Source of the DNA: CAZWLY01 sp964634465
GTDB lineage: Bacteria > Desulfobacterota > Desulfarculia > G963662305
Direction: 5' to 3'
Assembly (NCBI GenBank): GCA_964634465.1
Contig: CAZWLY010000010.1
Coordinates: 1 to 64,000, forward strand
DNA length: 64,000 nucleotides
Part shown: in pieces, positions 24,647 to 33,103 of the stretch
How the letters are laid out: each line of letters begins with the position of its first letter
Position numbering within the stretch: position 1 is the stretch's first letter
Notes under the pieces: generated by a model
Seen by the model: only the letters and a program-made list of their open reading frames with translations
Told to the model about the DNA's origin: nothing
Database searches by the model: none
Translations under genes and position numbers: made by a program

Positions 24647-25822
24647 ATGGAGTCAGATCACATCAGCGCCGAGCTTCGAGACTGGCTTATCGCCGTCAGA
24701 CGCGATCTTCACATGAACCCCGAACCGGCCTACGAGGAGTTCCGGACCACCGACCGCATCGCGGCCATCTTGACCGAGCTCGGCCTCGAGGTGTCCCGCT
24801 TCGACGACATCACCGGCGCGGTGGGGCTGATTCGCGGCCGTAAGGGAGACAAGACTCTCGCCCTCAGAGCCGACATCGACGCCCTGCCCCTCGACGAACT
24901 CAACGACGCGGTCTACAAATCCCGCCGGAGGGGGCTGATGCACGCCTGCGGCCACGACGCCCACACCGCGATCATGCTCGGCGTGGCCAAGCATCTCGTC
25001 GAATCCGGCCTGGCCGAGAAGCTCGAAGGCAACGTCAAGTTCCTCTTCCAGCCGGCCGAGGAGGGCGGGGCCGGGGCGAAGAAGATGATCGAACGGGGCG
25101 TCCTGGAAGAGCCCAGGGTCGATTGGGTCCTGGCCGGCCATCTCCTGCCGGAGCGGGAGGTGGGCCGGGTCGGCGTCCACAAGGGCCAGAGCCACGCCTC
25201 GGCCGACCAGTTCCGGCTGATCATCACCGGCCGGGGCGCCCACGGCGGCCGCCCCCACCAGGGCCGGGACCCGATCCTGGCCGGGGCCCACTGCCTGACC
25301 GCCTTCCAGTCGGTGGTCGGCCGCAGCATCGACCCCCTGGACGCGGCGGTGATCACCGTCGGCCGGTTTCAGGCCGGCACCGCACTCAACGTCATTCCCA
25401 ACCAGGCCGTGCTGGAAGGAACCGTCCGGGCCATCGGCGAGGGGGTTCGCGAGCGACTCCTGGAGCGGATGGCGGAGGTCGCCCGCGGCGTCGAAACCGC
25501 TTTCCAGGTCGAGTGCGAGCTGGAAATCCGGGGCGGCTACCCGCCCTGTGTCAACGATCCCGGGATCTCGGAGCTGATGTTCAAGGCGACCGAAGAGCTC
25601 TTTGGACCGGGCAGCGCCGAGTACATGCGCCCCAGCACCGGAGCCGAGGACTTCGCCTACTTCGCCCAGACGAGGCCCAGTTCGATCGTCAGGTTGGGCT
25701 GCAACGCGCCGGGTCGGGCCGACTACCACCCGCTCCACTCGCCCTACTTCGACCCCGACGAGGGGGTGCTGGCACTTGGCGTTCGGCTCTTCACCGAGGC
25801 CGTCCGGCGACTGGTCGGCTGA
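24647..25822 (+). CDS. M20-family amidohydrolase
   Basis: A 391-residue metalloprotease-fold hydrolase of the IAA-amino acid/hippurate hydrolase type. Metal-site motifs are LALRADIDALPL, MHACGHDAHTAIMLG and FLFQPAEEGGAGAKKMI. The dimerisation domain begins near FRLIITGRGAHGGRPHQGRDPI, and the last metal ligand is in HPLHSPYFDPDE. It releases an amino acid or amine from an N-acyl conjugate. The ATG at 24647 has GTGAGG just upstream. It lies 229 bp after larA, and its stop is 7 bp from the convergent SMP-30 gene. Confidence 0.88.
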   Translation: MESDHISAELRDWLIAVRRDLHMNPEPAYEEFRTTDRIAAILTELGLEVSRFDDITGAVGLIRGRKGDKTLALRADIDALPLDELNDAVYKSRRRGLMHACGHDAHTAIMLGVAKHLVESGLAEKLEGNVKFLFQPAEEGGAGAKKMIERGVLEEPRVDWVLAGHLLPEREVGRVGVHKGQSHASADQFRLIITGRGAHGGRPHQGRDPILAGAHCLTAFQSVVGRSIDPLDAAVITVGRFQAGTALNVIPNQAVLEGTVRAIGEGVRERLLERMAEVARGVETAFQVECELEIRGGYPPCVNDPGISELMFKATEELFGPGSAEYMRPSTGAEDFAYFAQTRPSSIVRLGCNAPGRADYHPLHSPYFDPDEGVLALGVRLFTEAVRRLVG

Positions 25823-25829
25823 AGACGGG

Positions 25830-26849
25830 CTATCGCCAGTGGACCATGGGTAGACCGGCCACCGGCGATCTGAAGTAGGGGATGCGCGTCCCTCGCAGAC
25901 TGCCGATGTAGACCGTCTTCAAGTCCGGCCCGCCAAAGGTGACCGAAGCGAACCAGGGGGCGATGGTTCCGCCGCAGGCCAGCATGTGCTCCGGTTCGAC
26001 CCGATCTTCGGCAAAGGCCTGAGCCAACTCGGCGGCCGGCTCGGGGTTGTTGTCGTCAAGGACGATCATCATCTCGCCCTCGGGGGTCAAGACGAAGATC
26101 TGGTCGGTCATCACCAGCGTGCCCCAGAGGTTGCCGAAGGCGTCGAAGGCGATGCCGTCGGGGAAGGCTGCCGGGCCCAGATTGGACGGGCCGAAGACCT
26201 CCCGGTCGGTGAGTTCGCCGTCGGAGCGAACGCGCATTCTCGATATCCGCTGGCCGGCCGTCTCGACGATGTAGAGCCACTCCTCATTGGCGTCGAGGCG
26301 GACCTCGTTGGTGAAGGCGAAACCCTCGGCCACGATCCTGATCCCCTTCTCGTCCACCAGGGCGATGTAGCCGTCGGCGATGTTGGGGCTGATCGCCTTC
26401 ATCCAGTTCTTGATCCTGGTCGAGATGGTTACCCAGAGCCGGTTCTTGGAATCCCGCAAGACGAAGTTGACCTTGCCGATGGGCTGGCCGTCGATGGAGT
26501 CGTAGAGGAGCCGGGTCCGGCCGTCGCGGGACATTATCTCCAACACGTCGGTGCCGAAGTTGGAGATGATGATCTCGCCGTTCTCGGCGAAGGCCAGCCC
26601 GTTGGGCAGCGTCCCCTCGGTGAACCGGCTGGCCTCGTCGCTCGCCTTCTGGAAATCGGATCGGAACTTCTGGGTGATGATCTGTTGGGTCCCGTCGGGC
26701 GAGATTTTGACCACCCCGCCCCGGGCGTCGGCCGACCAGAGGGTGCCGTCCGGCTCGGCCAAGATGCACTCCGGTCTTTGCAAATCCTGACCGATGTAGT
26801 CGAGCTGGGACTTGTCTACCTCGAAGCCGATGATTGGGTTTTGGGGCAT
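25830..26849 (-). CDS. SMP-30/gluconolactonase-like beta-propeller protein
   Basis: A 339-residue six-bladed propeller of the SMP-30/Gnl/LRE-like type, with RPECILAEPDGTLWSADARGGVVKI, LPNGLAFAENGEIIISNFG, FTNEVRLDANEEWLYIVET and FPDGIAFDAFGNLWGTLV. Such enzymes hydrolyse lactones using a central divalent metal. No signal peptide is seen, so it acts in the cytoplasm. It is the last gene of the TetR-cyclase-BKACE-TRAP group, separated from dctM by 89 bp, and probably opens a lactone in the same pathway. Confidence 0.85.
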   Translation of the reverse strand: MPQNPIIGFEVDKSQLDYIGQDLQRPECILAEPDGTLWSADARGGVVKISPDGTQQIITQKFRSDFQKASDEASRFTEGTLPNGLAFAENGEIIISNFGTDVLEIMSRDGRTRLLYDSIDGQPIGKVNFVLRDSKNRLWVTISTRIKNWMKAISPNIADGYIALVDEKGIRIVAEGFAFTNEVRLDANEEWLYIVETAGQRISRMRVRSDGELTDREVFGPSNLGPAAFPDGIAFDAFGNLWGTLVMTDQIFVLTPEGEMMIVLDDNNPEPAAELAQAFAEDRVEPEHMLACGGTIAPWFASVTFGGPDLKTVYIGSLRGTRIPYFRSPVAGLPMVHWR

Positions 26850-26938
26850 GGGCGGTCTCCTTTCCCTCTTACCGCATCCAGATCAGGTCCGGCGTTCGGT
26901 CGGCCTGGGGCGGCGCCGCCGCCGAGGGTCTCGCTCCC

Positions 26939-28258
26939 CTACCTCACCAGCACCAGGCTCAACTGCGGGAAGATCACCGTCAGGGCCAGGACCAGGACCA
27001 TGATCAACACAAACGGGGCGGCCCCGGCAAAGACGTCGTTGAGCGTGATCCGCTGGTCGTCCAGGGTCGATTTGACCACGTAGGCGGCGATGCCCAGCGG
27101 CGGCGTTATCAGTCCGACCTCGATGGCGATGACCGTCACCAGACCGAACCAGACGAAGTCGACCCCGAACTGCTTCATGATCGGGTAGATCAAGGGGACG
27201 ATGATCATCATGATCGAGGTCGAATCGAGGATGGTGCCCATCAAGAGCACCACCAGCAGATAGACGGTCAACACGGCATAGAGCCCCAGCCCCGAGTTGG
27301 CGATCCAGGTCCCCATGTAGCCGGTGATACCCGACAAGGCCAGCATTCGGCCGTAGATGTTGGCCGAGATGATCAAAAACAGGATCGAGACGGTGACATG
27401 CCCCGTCTCGATGAGCACCCGCCACAGCTTTTGCCAACTGAGCTGTCGCTTGAGCAAGGTCAACACCAGCGCGCCCAGAGCGCCGACCGCGCCCGACTCG
27501 GTCGGGGTGAACCAGCCGGCGTAGATGCCGCCCAGGACCAGGCCGATCAAGAGCGCGATCGGGGTCAGCTTGGCCCCGGCCGCGGCCAGGCTCATCTGCT
27601 CGGCCGCCTCGGCGGCCCCCTCGGCATCCAGCCCGCCGACGAAGTTTGCGAAGCGGTAGGCCATCAGGATGATCGCCGCCCCGTAGGCCATCGAGAGGAC
27701 GATGCCGGGCAGGATGCCGGCCTTGAACAGGTCGCCGATGGAGGTCTCGGTCAAGACCCCGAAGAGGATCAGGAGCAGGCTGGGCGGGATGAGCATGCCC
27801 AAGACCGACGAGCCGGTGACCACCCCCACGGCGAAACGGGGCTTGTACCCCAGCCGGATCATCTCCGGCACGGCCACCTTGGTGAAGACCGCGGCCGAGG
27901 CGATGGAGATGCCGGTCACCGCGGCGAAGACGGCGTTGGCGGCCACGGTGGCGATGCCCAAGCCTCCCTTGACGCCCCTGAATAGCCGGTTGGCCACGTC
28001 GAAGGTGTCCTTGCCGATCCCCGAGACCGAGATCAAAAGGCCCATCAACACGAACAGCGGCACCACGCCGAAGATATAGCCGGAGATGGAGTCGGCCGCG
28101 GCCAGGGCCAACAGCTTGCTGGCCACGGCCCAGTTGGACTTGATCAGCCCCACCCCCAGAAAAGACAGCAACGTCAAGGCGATGGCGACGTGCATGCCCG
28201 AGTAGATGAGGATGAGAATCCCGGCGATGGACAGCAGCCCTATCTGGAGATCGGTCAT
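26939..28258 (-). CDS. dctM: TRAP transporter large permease subunit
   Basis: A 439-residue membrane protein with the multiple helices of DctM, the ion-coupled channel of TRAP transporters. Typical stretches are FGVVPLFVLMGLLISVSGIG, AAVTGISIASAAVFTKVAVPEMIRLGY and LIPPSLLLILFGVLTE, with GLITPPLGIAAYV near the end. Its ATG overlaps the dctQ stop by 4 bp. It works with DctP and DctQ from the two preceding genes. Confidence 0.93.
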   Translation of the reverse strand: MTDLQIGLLSIAGILILIYSGMHVAIALTLLSFLGVGLIKSNWAVASKLLALAAADSISGYIFGVVPLFVLMGLLISVSGIGKDTFDVANRLFRGVKGGLGIATVAANAVFAAVTGISIASAAVFTKVAVPEMIRLGYKPRFAVGVVTGSSVLGMLIPPSLLLILFGVLTETSIGDLFKAGILPGIVLSMAYGAAIILMAYRFANFVGGLDAEGAAEAAEQMSLAAAGAKLTPIALLIGLVLGGIYAGWFTPTESGAVGALGALVLTLLKRQLSWQKLWRVLIETGHVTVSILFLIISANIYGRMLALSGITGYMGTWIANSGLGLYAVLTVYLLVVLLMGTILDSTSIMMIIVPLIYPIMKQFGVDFVWFGLVTVIAIEVGLITPPLGIAAYVVKSTLDDQRITLNDVFAGAAPFVLIMVLVLALTVIFPQLSLVLVR

Positions 28259-28827
28259 GCCGCCTCCTCGCCGCTCCCTCTGCGGCCCATCGCCCTCTTG
28301 AAGTGCTGGCCGGCCAGAAGCAAGAACTGGATCGCCGCCGCCACGCAGCCGATGAGGATGATCAGCTTCACCGGCCAGGTCGGCGCGGTGAAGTCGCCCT
28401 CGGCCCCGACGTAGAGGTTGTCCCGCCAGGCGTCGATGAAGAGCGGGTAGCTGGCCTTGAACAACACGACCATCAGCGCCGCGCCGACGAGGTGGTAGAC
28501 GCCCTCCAGGAACTGGCCCAGGCGGGGCAGCCTTCGGTAGACGACGTTCAAGAGCACCTCGGAGCGGGTCAAGCGGCCGACGCGGAGGGTGTGGGCGATC
28601 TGCAGAAAGACGCAGGCGACGATGGACAGGGCGACGATCTCGGGCACGCCCCGAAGGGGATGGTTGAAAAGGGCCCGGCCGCCGATGTCCAGGTTGATGA
28701 TGACCAACAGGACGAAGACCCAGGCCGTACCGATGCTGTTCATCACCGAGGTGACGGTCTCGAAGCCGAACCGGCCGCGCCGGCGGGGTTCCGGCGCGGT
28801 CCGGTCGGTATTTACGCTTTCGGCCAA
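28255..28827 (-). CDS. dctQ: TRAP transporter small permease subunit
   Basis: A 190-residue protein with four predicted helices: around IGTAWVFVLLVIINLDIGGRALF, VPEIVALSIVACVFLQIAHTL, LVGAALMVVLFKASYPL and WPVKLIILIGCVAAAIQFLLLA. The motif NHPLRGVPEI after helix one is typical of DctQ. The start is a TTG at 28827, immediately after the dctP stop, with only a weak ribosome site, so it may depend on coupled translation. Confidence 0.88.
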   Translation of the reverse strand: MAESVNTDRTAPEPRRRGRFGFETVTSVMNSIGTAWVFVLLVIINLDIGGRALFNHPLRGVPEIVALSIVACVFLQIAHTLRVGRLTRSEVLLNVVYRRLPRLGQFLEGVYHLVGAALMVVLFKASYPLFIDAWRDNLYVGAEGDFTAPTWPVKLIILIGCVAAAIQFLLLAGQHFKRAMGRRGSGEEAA

Positions 28828-28830
28828 GGG

Positions 28831-29904
28831 CTACTTATCCCAATCCCGGACCAGGGTCACGCCCCGTTTCCGCAGGCCGTCCAGGTAGCCCTTGAGCACC
28901 TTCTTGCCGGGCAGGCCCTTCTTCTCCTGGGTCGCCGCCCACTCCATGGGCACGTTGGGCAGCATGTCGGCCCAGCGCTTGCGCTCGGCGTCGGAGAGGG
29001 TGAGCACCTTGGCCCCGTTCTTCTTCATCATCGCCAGGGCTCCGGCGGCCCGCTCGGCCTGGGCCTTGGCCAGCCGCTTGGTGTACTCTTTGCCGACGTC
29101 GATGAAGATCTTCTGCATGTAGGGCGGGAAGGAATCGAAGACGTCCTTGTTGATGCTCACCCCGCCGGCGAACTGGGAGCCGAAGTTGACCATCAAGATG
29201 TAGGGCGCCACCTCGTGGACCTTGATCGCCGCGGCGGCGGTCATGAAGGTCAGCGTGCCCTCGAAGACGCCGGTCTTGATCCCGTTGTAGTAGGTGTTCA
29301 GGTTGGCCGCCACGGCCACGCCGCCGGTGCCCTTGAGCCAGTTGGCCGAGGGACCGGGCGCGGCGATCTTGTGGCCCTTGACGTCGTCCACGGTCTTGAC
29401 CGGGAAGTTGGTCAGAAGGCCGTAGGTGTCCAGCGCCGCCCCGCCCAGGTAGATCTGGTTGTGCTTGGTCCACTCGTTGGCCATCTCCGGCACCTTGGCC
29501 TGGAGCTCGGCGATGGTATCGACCACCTTGAAGATGTCGTCGGTGCCGAAGGGCGAGTAGTAGGTCACGTTGTGAAGCGGCATCTTGGCCGCCTCGAAGA
29601 TGGTGCCGACGAAGCCCATGTCGGCGATACCCTCCTCGATGGCCTCCAGCGCGCCGCCGATCTTGGCCACCGTGCCGCCGTAGGCCTGGTTCCAGACGAT
29701 CTTGTCACCCTTGCCGGCCGCGGCCAAGCGCTTGTCCACCTCGGGGATGAAGTAATCCCTGGCCAAGGTAACCCACAGAAAGATCGGCGGATGGCCGGCG
29801 ACCACGGTCATCTTGTACTCCTTGGCCTTGGCCGGAGCGACCTGGAAGGTCAGGGCCAGGGCGACGATTAAGGCCACCAAAATCATGCGTTTCAAGGTCT
29901 TCAT
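28831..29904 (-). CDS. dctP: TRAP transporter periplasmic solute receptor
   Basis: A 357-residue DctP-type receptor with signal peptide (residues 1-27, ending PAKAKE). The family signature is seen in WNQAYGGTVAKIGGALEAIEEGIADMGFVGTIFEAAKMPLHNV and VKTVDDVKGHKIAAPGPSANWLKGTGGVAVAANLNTYYNGIKTGVFEG. It binds the organic acid imported by the operon. GGAGGATGAGGG lies upstream of the ATG. It follows the BKACE gene by 69 bp. Confidence 0.92.
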   Translation of the reverse strand: MKTLKRMILVALIVALALTFQVAPAKAKEYKMTVVAGHPPIFLWVTLARDYFIPEVDKRLAAAGKGDKIVWNQAYGGTVAKIGGALEAIEEGIADMGFVGTIFEAAKMPLHNVTYYSPFGTDDIFKVVDTIAELQAKVPEMANEWTKHNQIYLGGAALDTYGLLTNFPVKTVDDVKGHKIAAPGPSANWLKGTGGVAVAANLNTYYNGIKTGVFEGTLTFMTAAAAIKVHEVAPYILMVNFGSQFAGGVSINKDVFDSFPPYMQKIFIDVGKEYTKRLAKAQAERAAGALAMMKKNGAKVLTLSDAERKRWADMLPNVPMEWAATQEKKGLPGKKVLKGYLDGLRKRGVTLVRDWDK

Positions 29905-29973
29905 CCCTCATCCTCCGTTGTCCATGGGTCAAAATTCCTAAACCGACGACTCCACTTCCCGCGCCGCCGGACC

Positions 29974-30900
29974 TCAGTAGTTGACCGCCTGGCGGCCCTT
30001 CAGGCCCAAAATCGCCCGGGCCTGGTCGGGGGTGGCCGGAACGCGGTCCATCTCTTCGGCCAGGCGCACGGCCTTGGCCACCAACTGAGCGTTGGACTCG
30101 GCCAAGACGCCCTTTTTGAGATAAATGTTGTCCTCCAACCCGACCCGGACGTGGCCGCCCAGGGTCATGGCGATCGGGGCCAGGCTGAACTGGCCCGCCC
30201 CGACGGCGCAGACCGACCAGGTGAAGTTCTCTGGTCCGAACAAGGTGCAGGCCTTGCGGTGGAGGAAGGTCAGGTCCTCGGGCATGGTGCCGATGCCGCC
30301 CAAGACCCCCATCACGAACTGGAGGTGGACCGGCAAATCGACCATCTTCTCCCGGATGAGAAAGGCCAGGTTGTAGAGGTGGCCGACGTCGTAGATCTCC
30401 AGCTCGGGCTTGACGTTGTGTTTTTTCACCAGGGCGCAGAGGTGCTCAAAATCGGCGAAGGTGTTCTTGAAGACGAAGTCCTTGCTCATCTCCAGGTACT
30501 GGGGCTCCCAGGGATACTTCCAGTCCTTTATTTTCTTGAGCGGCGGATGGAGCCCGAAGTTCATCGAGCCCAGGTTGAAGGAGCACATCTCCGGCTCGAA
30601 CACGCCGATGTTGGCCGCCCGCTCCTCGATGCTCATCGTCGGCGAGCCGCCGGTGGTGATGTTGATCACCGCGTCGCACCGCTCCTTGATCGAGACCAGG
30701 ATCTCCCGGAAGTGCTCCGGGTCGGCGGACGGCGCGCCGTTGTCGGGATGGCGGGCGTGGATGTGAACCACGGCCGCGCCGCTCTCGGCCGCCTCCACGG
30801 CCGAGTCGGCGATCTGGCGGGGCGTTTCGGGGAGATACGGGGTCAGCGTCGGCACGGTGGCCGCGCCGGTGATGGCGGCGGTGATGATGATCGGTTCCAC
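29974..30900 (-). CDS. Beta-keto acid cleavage enzyme (BKACE, DUF849)
   Basis: A 308-residue TIM-barrel enzyme that condenses a beta-keto acid with acetyl-CoA and splits the product into acetoacetate and a CoA thioester. From the GTG at 30900 the zinc ligands fall at H46 and H48 (VVHIHAR), matching the numbering of 3-keto-5-aminohexanoate cleavage enzyme. Other family segments are INITTGGSPTMSIEERAA, PELEIYDVGHLYN and LGGHVRVGLEDNIYL. GGAGGAG lies 5 nt before the GTG, and the preceding gene ends 2 bp upstream. The natural keto acid is unknown. Confidence 0.9.
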   Translation of the reverse strand: MEPIIITAAITGAATVPTLTPYLPETPRQIADSAVEAAESGAAVVHIHARHPDNGAPSADPEHFREILVSIKERCDAVINITTGGSPTMSIEERAANIGVFEPEMCSFNLGSMNFGLHPPLKKIKDWKYPWEPQYLEMSKDFVFKNTFADFEHLCALVKKHNVKPELEIYDVGHLYNLAFLIREKMVDLPVHLQFVMGVLGGIGTMPEDLTFLHRKACTLFGPENFTWSVCAVGAGQFSLAPIAMTLGGHVRVGLEDNIYLKKGVLAESNAQLVAKAVRLAEEMDRVPATPDQARAILGLKGRQAVNY

Positions 30901-30902
30901 GG

Positions 30903-31682
30903 TTACTCCTCCACGATGGCCACCGGCCTGACCCAGCCGGCCGAGGCGGATTTGATCTTGATCGGGAAACAGGCCACCTTGAAACCGAACGGCCGGGGGA
31001 TGGCGCTCAGGTTGGCCAGCTTCTCCATGTGGCAATAGCCCTTCTCGATGCCGGCGAAGTGGGCCTCCCAGATGACGCTCGGGTCGCCGGTCTCTTGAAA
31101 CTCCTTGGCCAAAAAGGGCAGCGGCCGGTCCCACGACCAGGCGTCGATGCCGACCACCTTGACCCCCTTGTCCAGAAGATAGAGCGTCGATTCCCGGGTC
31201 ATGCCGGCGCCCTTGACCAGATACTCGGGCTTGCCCCAGAAGGCGTCGGCCCCGGTTCTGACCAGGACGATGTCCAGCGGTTTCAACTCGTAGCCGATCC
31301 GGCCGAGCTCCGCCTCGACGTCGGCGGCGGTAATCCGCTCGCCGTCGGCCTTGGCCGAAAAATCCAACACCACGCCGTCGGAGAAGCACCACGACAGCGG
31401 GACCTCGTCGATGGTCAAGGCCGGCCGACCGCCGTCCATCTTGGGGTGATAGTGATAGGGCGCGTCCAAGTGGGTGCCGGAGTGGGTGGTCAAGGTCAGC
31501 GTCTCCAGCGACCAGCCCAGACCCTCGGGGAGCTGCTCGGTCTTGACCCCCGGGAAAAAGTCCTTCATCTGCTCCGCGCCGGCCTTGTGATCGACGTAGT
31601 CGATGGCGGGAATCATCGGCGGCGGATCGGACGGCAGGCCCGCCTCGATGGCGATGGACAGGTCGATGATCTTAACGGCCAT
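30903..31682 (-). CDS. Cyclase-family (kynurenine formamidase-like) metal hydrolase
   Basis: A 259-residue protein of the putative cyclase family. The metal-binding motif LTTHSGTHLDAPYHYHPK lies near residue 70, followed by IVLVRTGADAFWG and VVGIDAWSWDRP. Relatives hydrolyse amide or C-C bonds in cyclic or acylated substrates using Zn or Mn. The ATG at 31682 is preceded by GGAGGAGG. Between the tetR and BKACE genes, it may produce the beta-keto acid that BKACE cleaves. Confidence 0.86.
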   Translation of the reverse strand: MAVKIIDLSIAIEAGLPSDPPPMIPAIDYVDHKAGAEQMKDFFPGVKTEQLPEGLGWSLETLTLTTHSGTHLDAPYHYHPKMDGGRPALTIDEVPLSWCFSDGVVLDFSAKADGERITAADVEAELGRIGYELKPLDIVLVRTGADAFWGKPEYLVKGAGMTRESTLYLLDKGVKVVGIDAWSWDRPLPFLAKEFQETGDPSVIWEAHFAGIEKGYCHMEKLANLSAIPRPFGFKVACFPIKIKSASAGWVRPVAIVEE

Positions 31683-31722
31683 GGGCACCTCCTCCACGCA
31701 AAAACCGGTCGGGGCGCAGCGC

Positions 31723-32337
31723 TTACTCGGCCAGCCCCTCGATGAAGATTGCGGCGCACTGGCGGGCCAGACTCTCGTTGTCCACGAAATCCATTTGGCC
31801 CAGAGCGTGCTTGTAGAGCGCCAAGTTGAACAGCATCGCCTGGTAGGCGAAGACGACCACCCGCGGGTCCATCTTCTTGAACGCGCCGGCCTCCATCCGC
31901 TGGGCGACGTAATCGGTCAGCCGGCTCATCATCAGGGAATCCTGCTCCTCGAAGTGGGCCCGGAAAAACTCGTCCTCGCGCAGTCGGGCGTAGATGAGAA
32001 TCTTCATTATTTCGCGTTCGGCCGGTCCGGCGGCGTGGCTGAGAATATGAAGGGCGAAGGCCTCGAACACGGCCCTGTCGTCCCGGCGCGCCATGGGCTC
32101 GGCCAGGTCCCTATCCATCGGGTGGTCGCGGTAGGCCGTCTCGGCGATGGCCTTGTAGACGCCCTGCTTGGAGCCGAAGAGCTGGACCACCCGGGCCCGG
32201 GAGACGCCCACCTTCTTGGCGATGGCGTCCAGGGTGGTCTCGCCGTAGCCGCGGTTGGCGAAAAGCGTTCGGGCGGCGTTCAATATCTGGCGCCGGCGCT
32301 TGTCGGCCGACAGTCGCTGGTGCTTCTTGTTTCCCAT
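31723..32337 (-). CDS. TetR-family transcriptional regulator
   Basis: A 204-residue regulator. The N-terminal HTH is RQILNAARTLFANRGYGETTLDAIAKKVGVSRARVVQLFGSKQGVYKA (residues 17-63), with a helical ligand-binding C-terminal domain. It is the promoter-proximal gene of the cyclase-BKACE-TRAP-lactonase group. A perfect palindrome lies upstream of its own promoter, so autoregulation and control of the whole operon are likely. The inducer would be the imported acid or its CoA ester, which is inference. Confidence 0.9.
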   Translation of the reverse strand: MGNKKHQRLSADKRRRQILNAARTLFANRGYGETTLDAIAKKVGVSRARVVQLFGSKQGVYKAIAETAYRDHPMDRDLAEPMARRDDRAVFEAFALHILSHAAGPAEREIMKILIYARLREDEFFRAHFEEQDSLMMSRLTDYVAQRMEAGAFKKMDPRVVVFAYQAMLFNLALYKHALGQMDFVDNESLARQCAAIFIEGLAE

Positions 32338-32355
32338 GATTCGACCTTACAAAAA

Positions 32356-32384
32356 ATGCTACTCAAGGGAGGAGGGGGTGTCAA
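32356..32384 (-). promoter_or_regulatory. Promoter of tetR and the downstream catabolic operon
   Basis: On the minus strand, -35 TTGACA (32384-32379) and -10 TAGCAT (32361-32356) are separated by 17 bp. The tetR ATG lies about 20 nt further with an AAGG ribosome site. Confidence 0.65.
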
Positions 32385-32390
32385 CAAAAA

Positions 32391-32408
32391 ACTTACTAAC
32401 TAGTAAGT
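32391..32408. promoter_or_regulatory. Palindromic operator, probable TetR site
   Basis: ACTTACTA (32391-32398) and TAGTAAGT (32401-32408) form a perfect 8-bp inverted repeat with a 2-bp centre. It begins 7 bp upstream of the -35 of the tetR promoter. Size and symmetry fit a TetR dimer site. Confidence 0.65.
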
Positions 32409-32506
32409 AAGTTAAACGACGGCGACAATCGCCCCTGTTGATCGGCCGATCCAGACGAACGGGCCGCCAACTACCGACTCTTACGCCTGTCGAATCCCAA
32501 AAGGAC

Positions 32507-32530
32507 GGCCGCCCCGGAAATGGGGCGGCC
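32507..32530 (-). terminator. Intrinsic terminator of the trmJ-ubiX operon
   Basis: GGCCGCCCC (32507-32515) and GGGGCGGCC (32522-32530) form a perfect 9-bp stem with a six-base loop. On the minus strand it is followed by GTCCTTTTGG. It lies downstream of the small gene ending at 32615. Confidence 0.7.
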
Positions 32531-32614
32531 GGTTCGATTTGGCCCCGTCCGGCCCCCGATGGCGGGGGGAGGGGGAACGGGAGCGGCGGGGCGCGGAAAA
32601 CTCGATTCAGGGCC

Positions 32615-32896
32615 TCAGTGGACGCCCACCACCTGGACGGCCCGCCGGACCCTGACCGCTCGCCGGGACCACTCGGGCTTGGCCAAACCCAGCTCCTCGG
32701 CCACTTCGTCGCCGGTCAATTCGCGCAACCGGGCGGCCAAGGCCGGATCGAGGCCCTGCTTGAGTCCTTCCAGTTCCAGGGTAGCGCCCAAATCGTCCAG
32801 AAACTCTTGATCCACCGCGATCCGGTTGTCGTCCAGTTCGTCCAGATAGAGCCCGATGACGTTCAGGATCAATTTCTTGAGATCGTTCTCGACCAT
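32615..32896 (-). CDS. Small hypothetical protein
   Basis: A 93-residue, mostly helical, acidic protein (MVENDLKKLILNVIGLYLDELDD...). I recognise no family. The ATG at 32896 has GGGAGGGG just upstream, a strong reason to accept it. The longer frame to 32953 has no better site. It is the last gene before the terminator, 207 bp after ubiX. Confidence 0.55.
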   Translation of the reverse strand: MVENDLKKLILNVIGLYLDELDDNRIAVDQEFLDDLGATLELEGLKQGLDPALAARLRELTGDEVAEELGLAKPEWSRRAVRVRRAVQVVGVH

Positions 32897-33103
32897 GGCC
32901 CCCTCCCATTTGCTCTCGGTTTCACCCAGAATTGCTTGCACAAGCCATGCCAAACACGGAAACCGAAGGATGGAGGCGGTGACGGAAGCTAACCGGTGAT
33001 GATAGGGTGGTTTTTCTTTACGGCCGTCAGCCGAGCCGGTCCCGGGCGGTTCAGGCTCCCGGCTGGAGGGTGTGCATTTGCCGGTCCCGATGGGAATGGA
33101 AGT

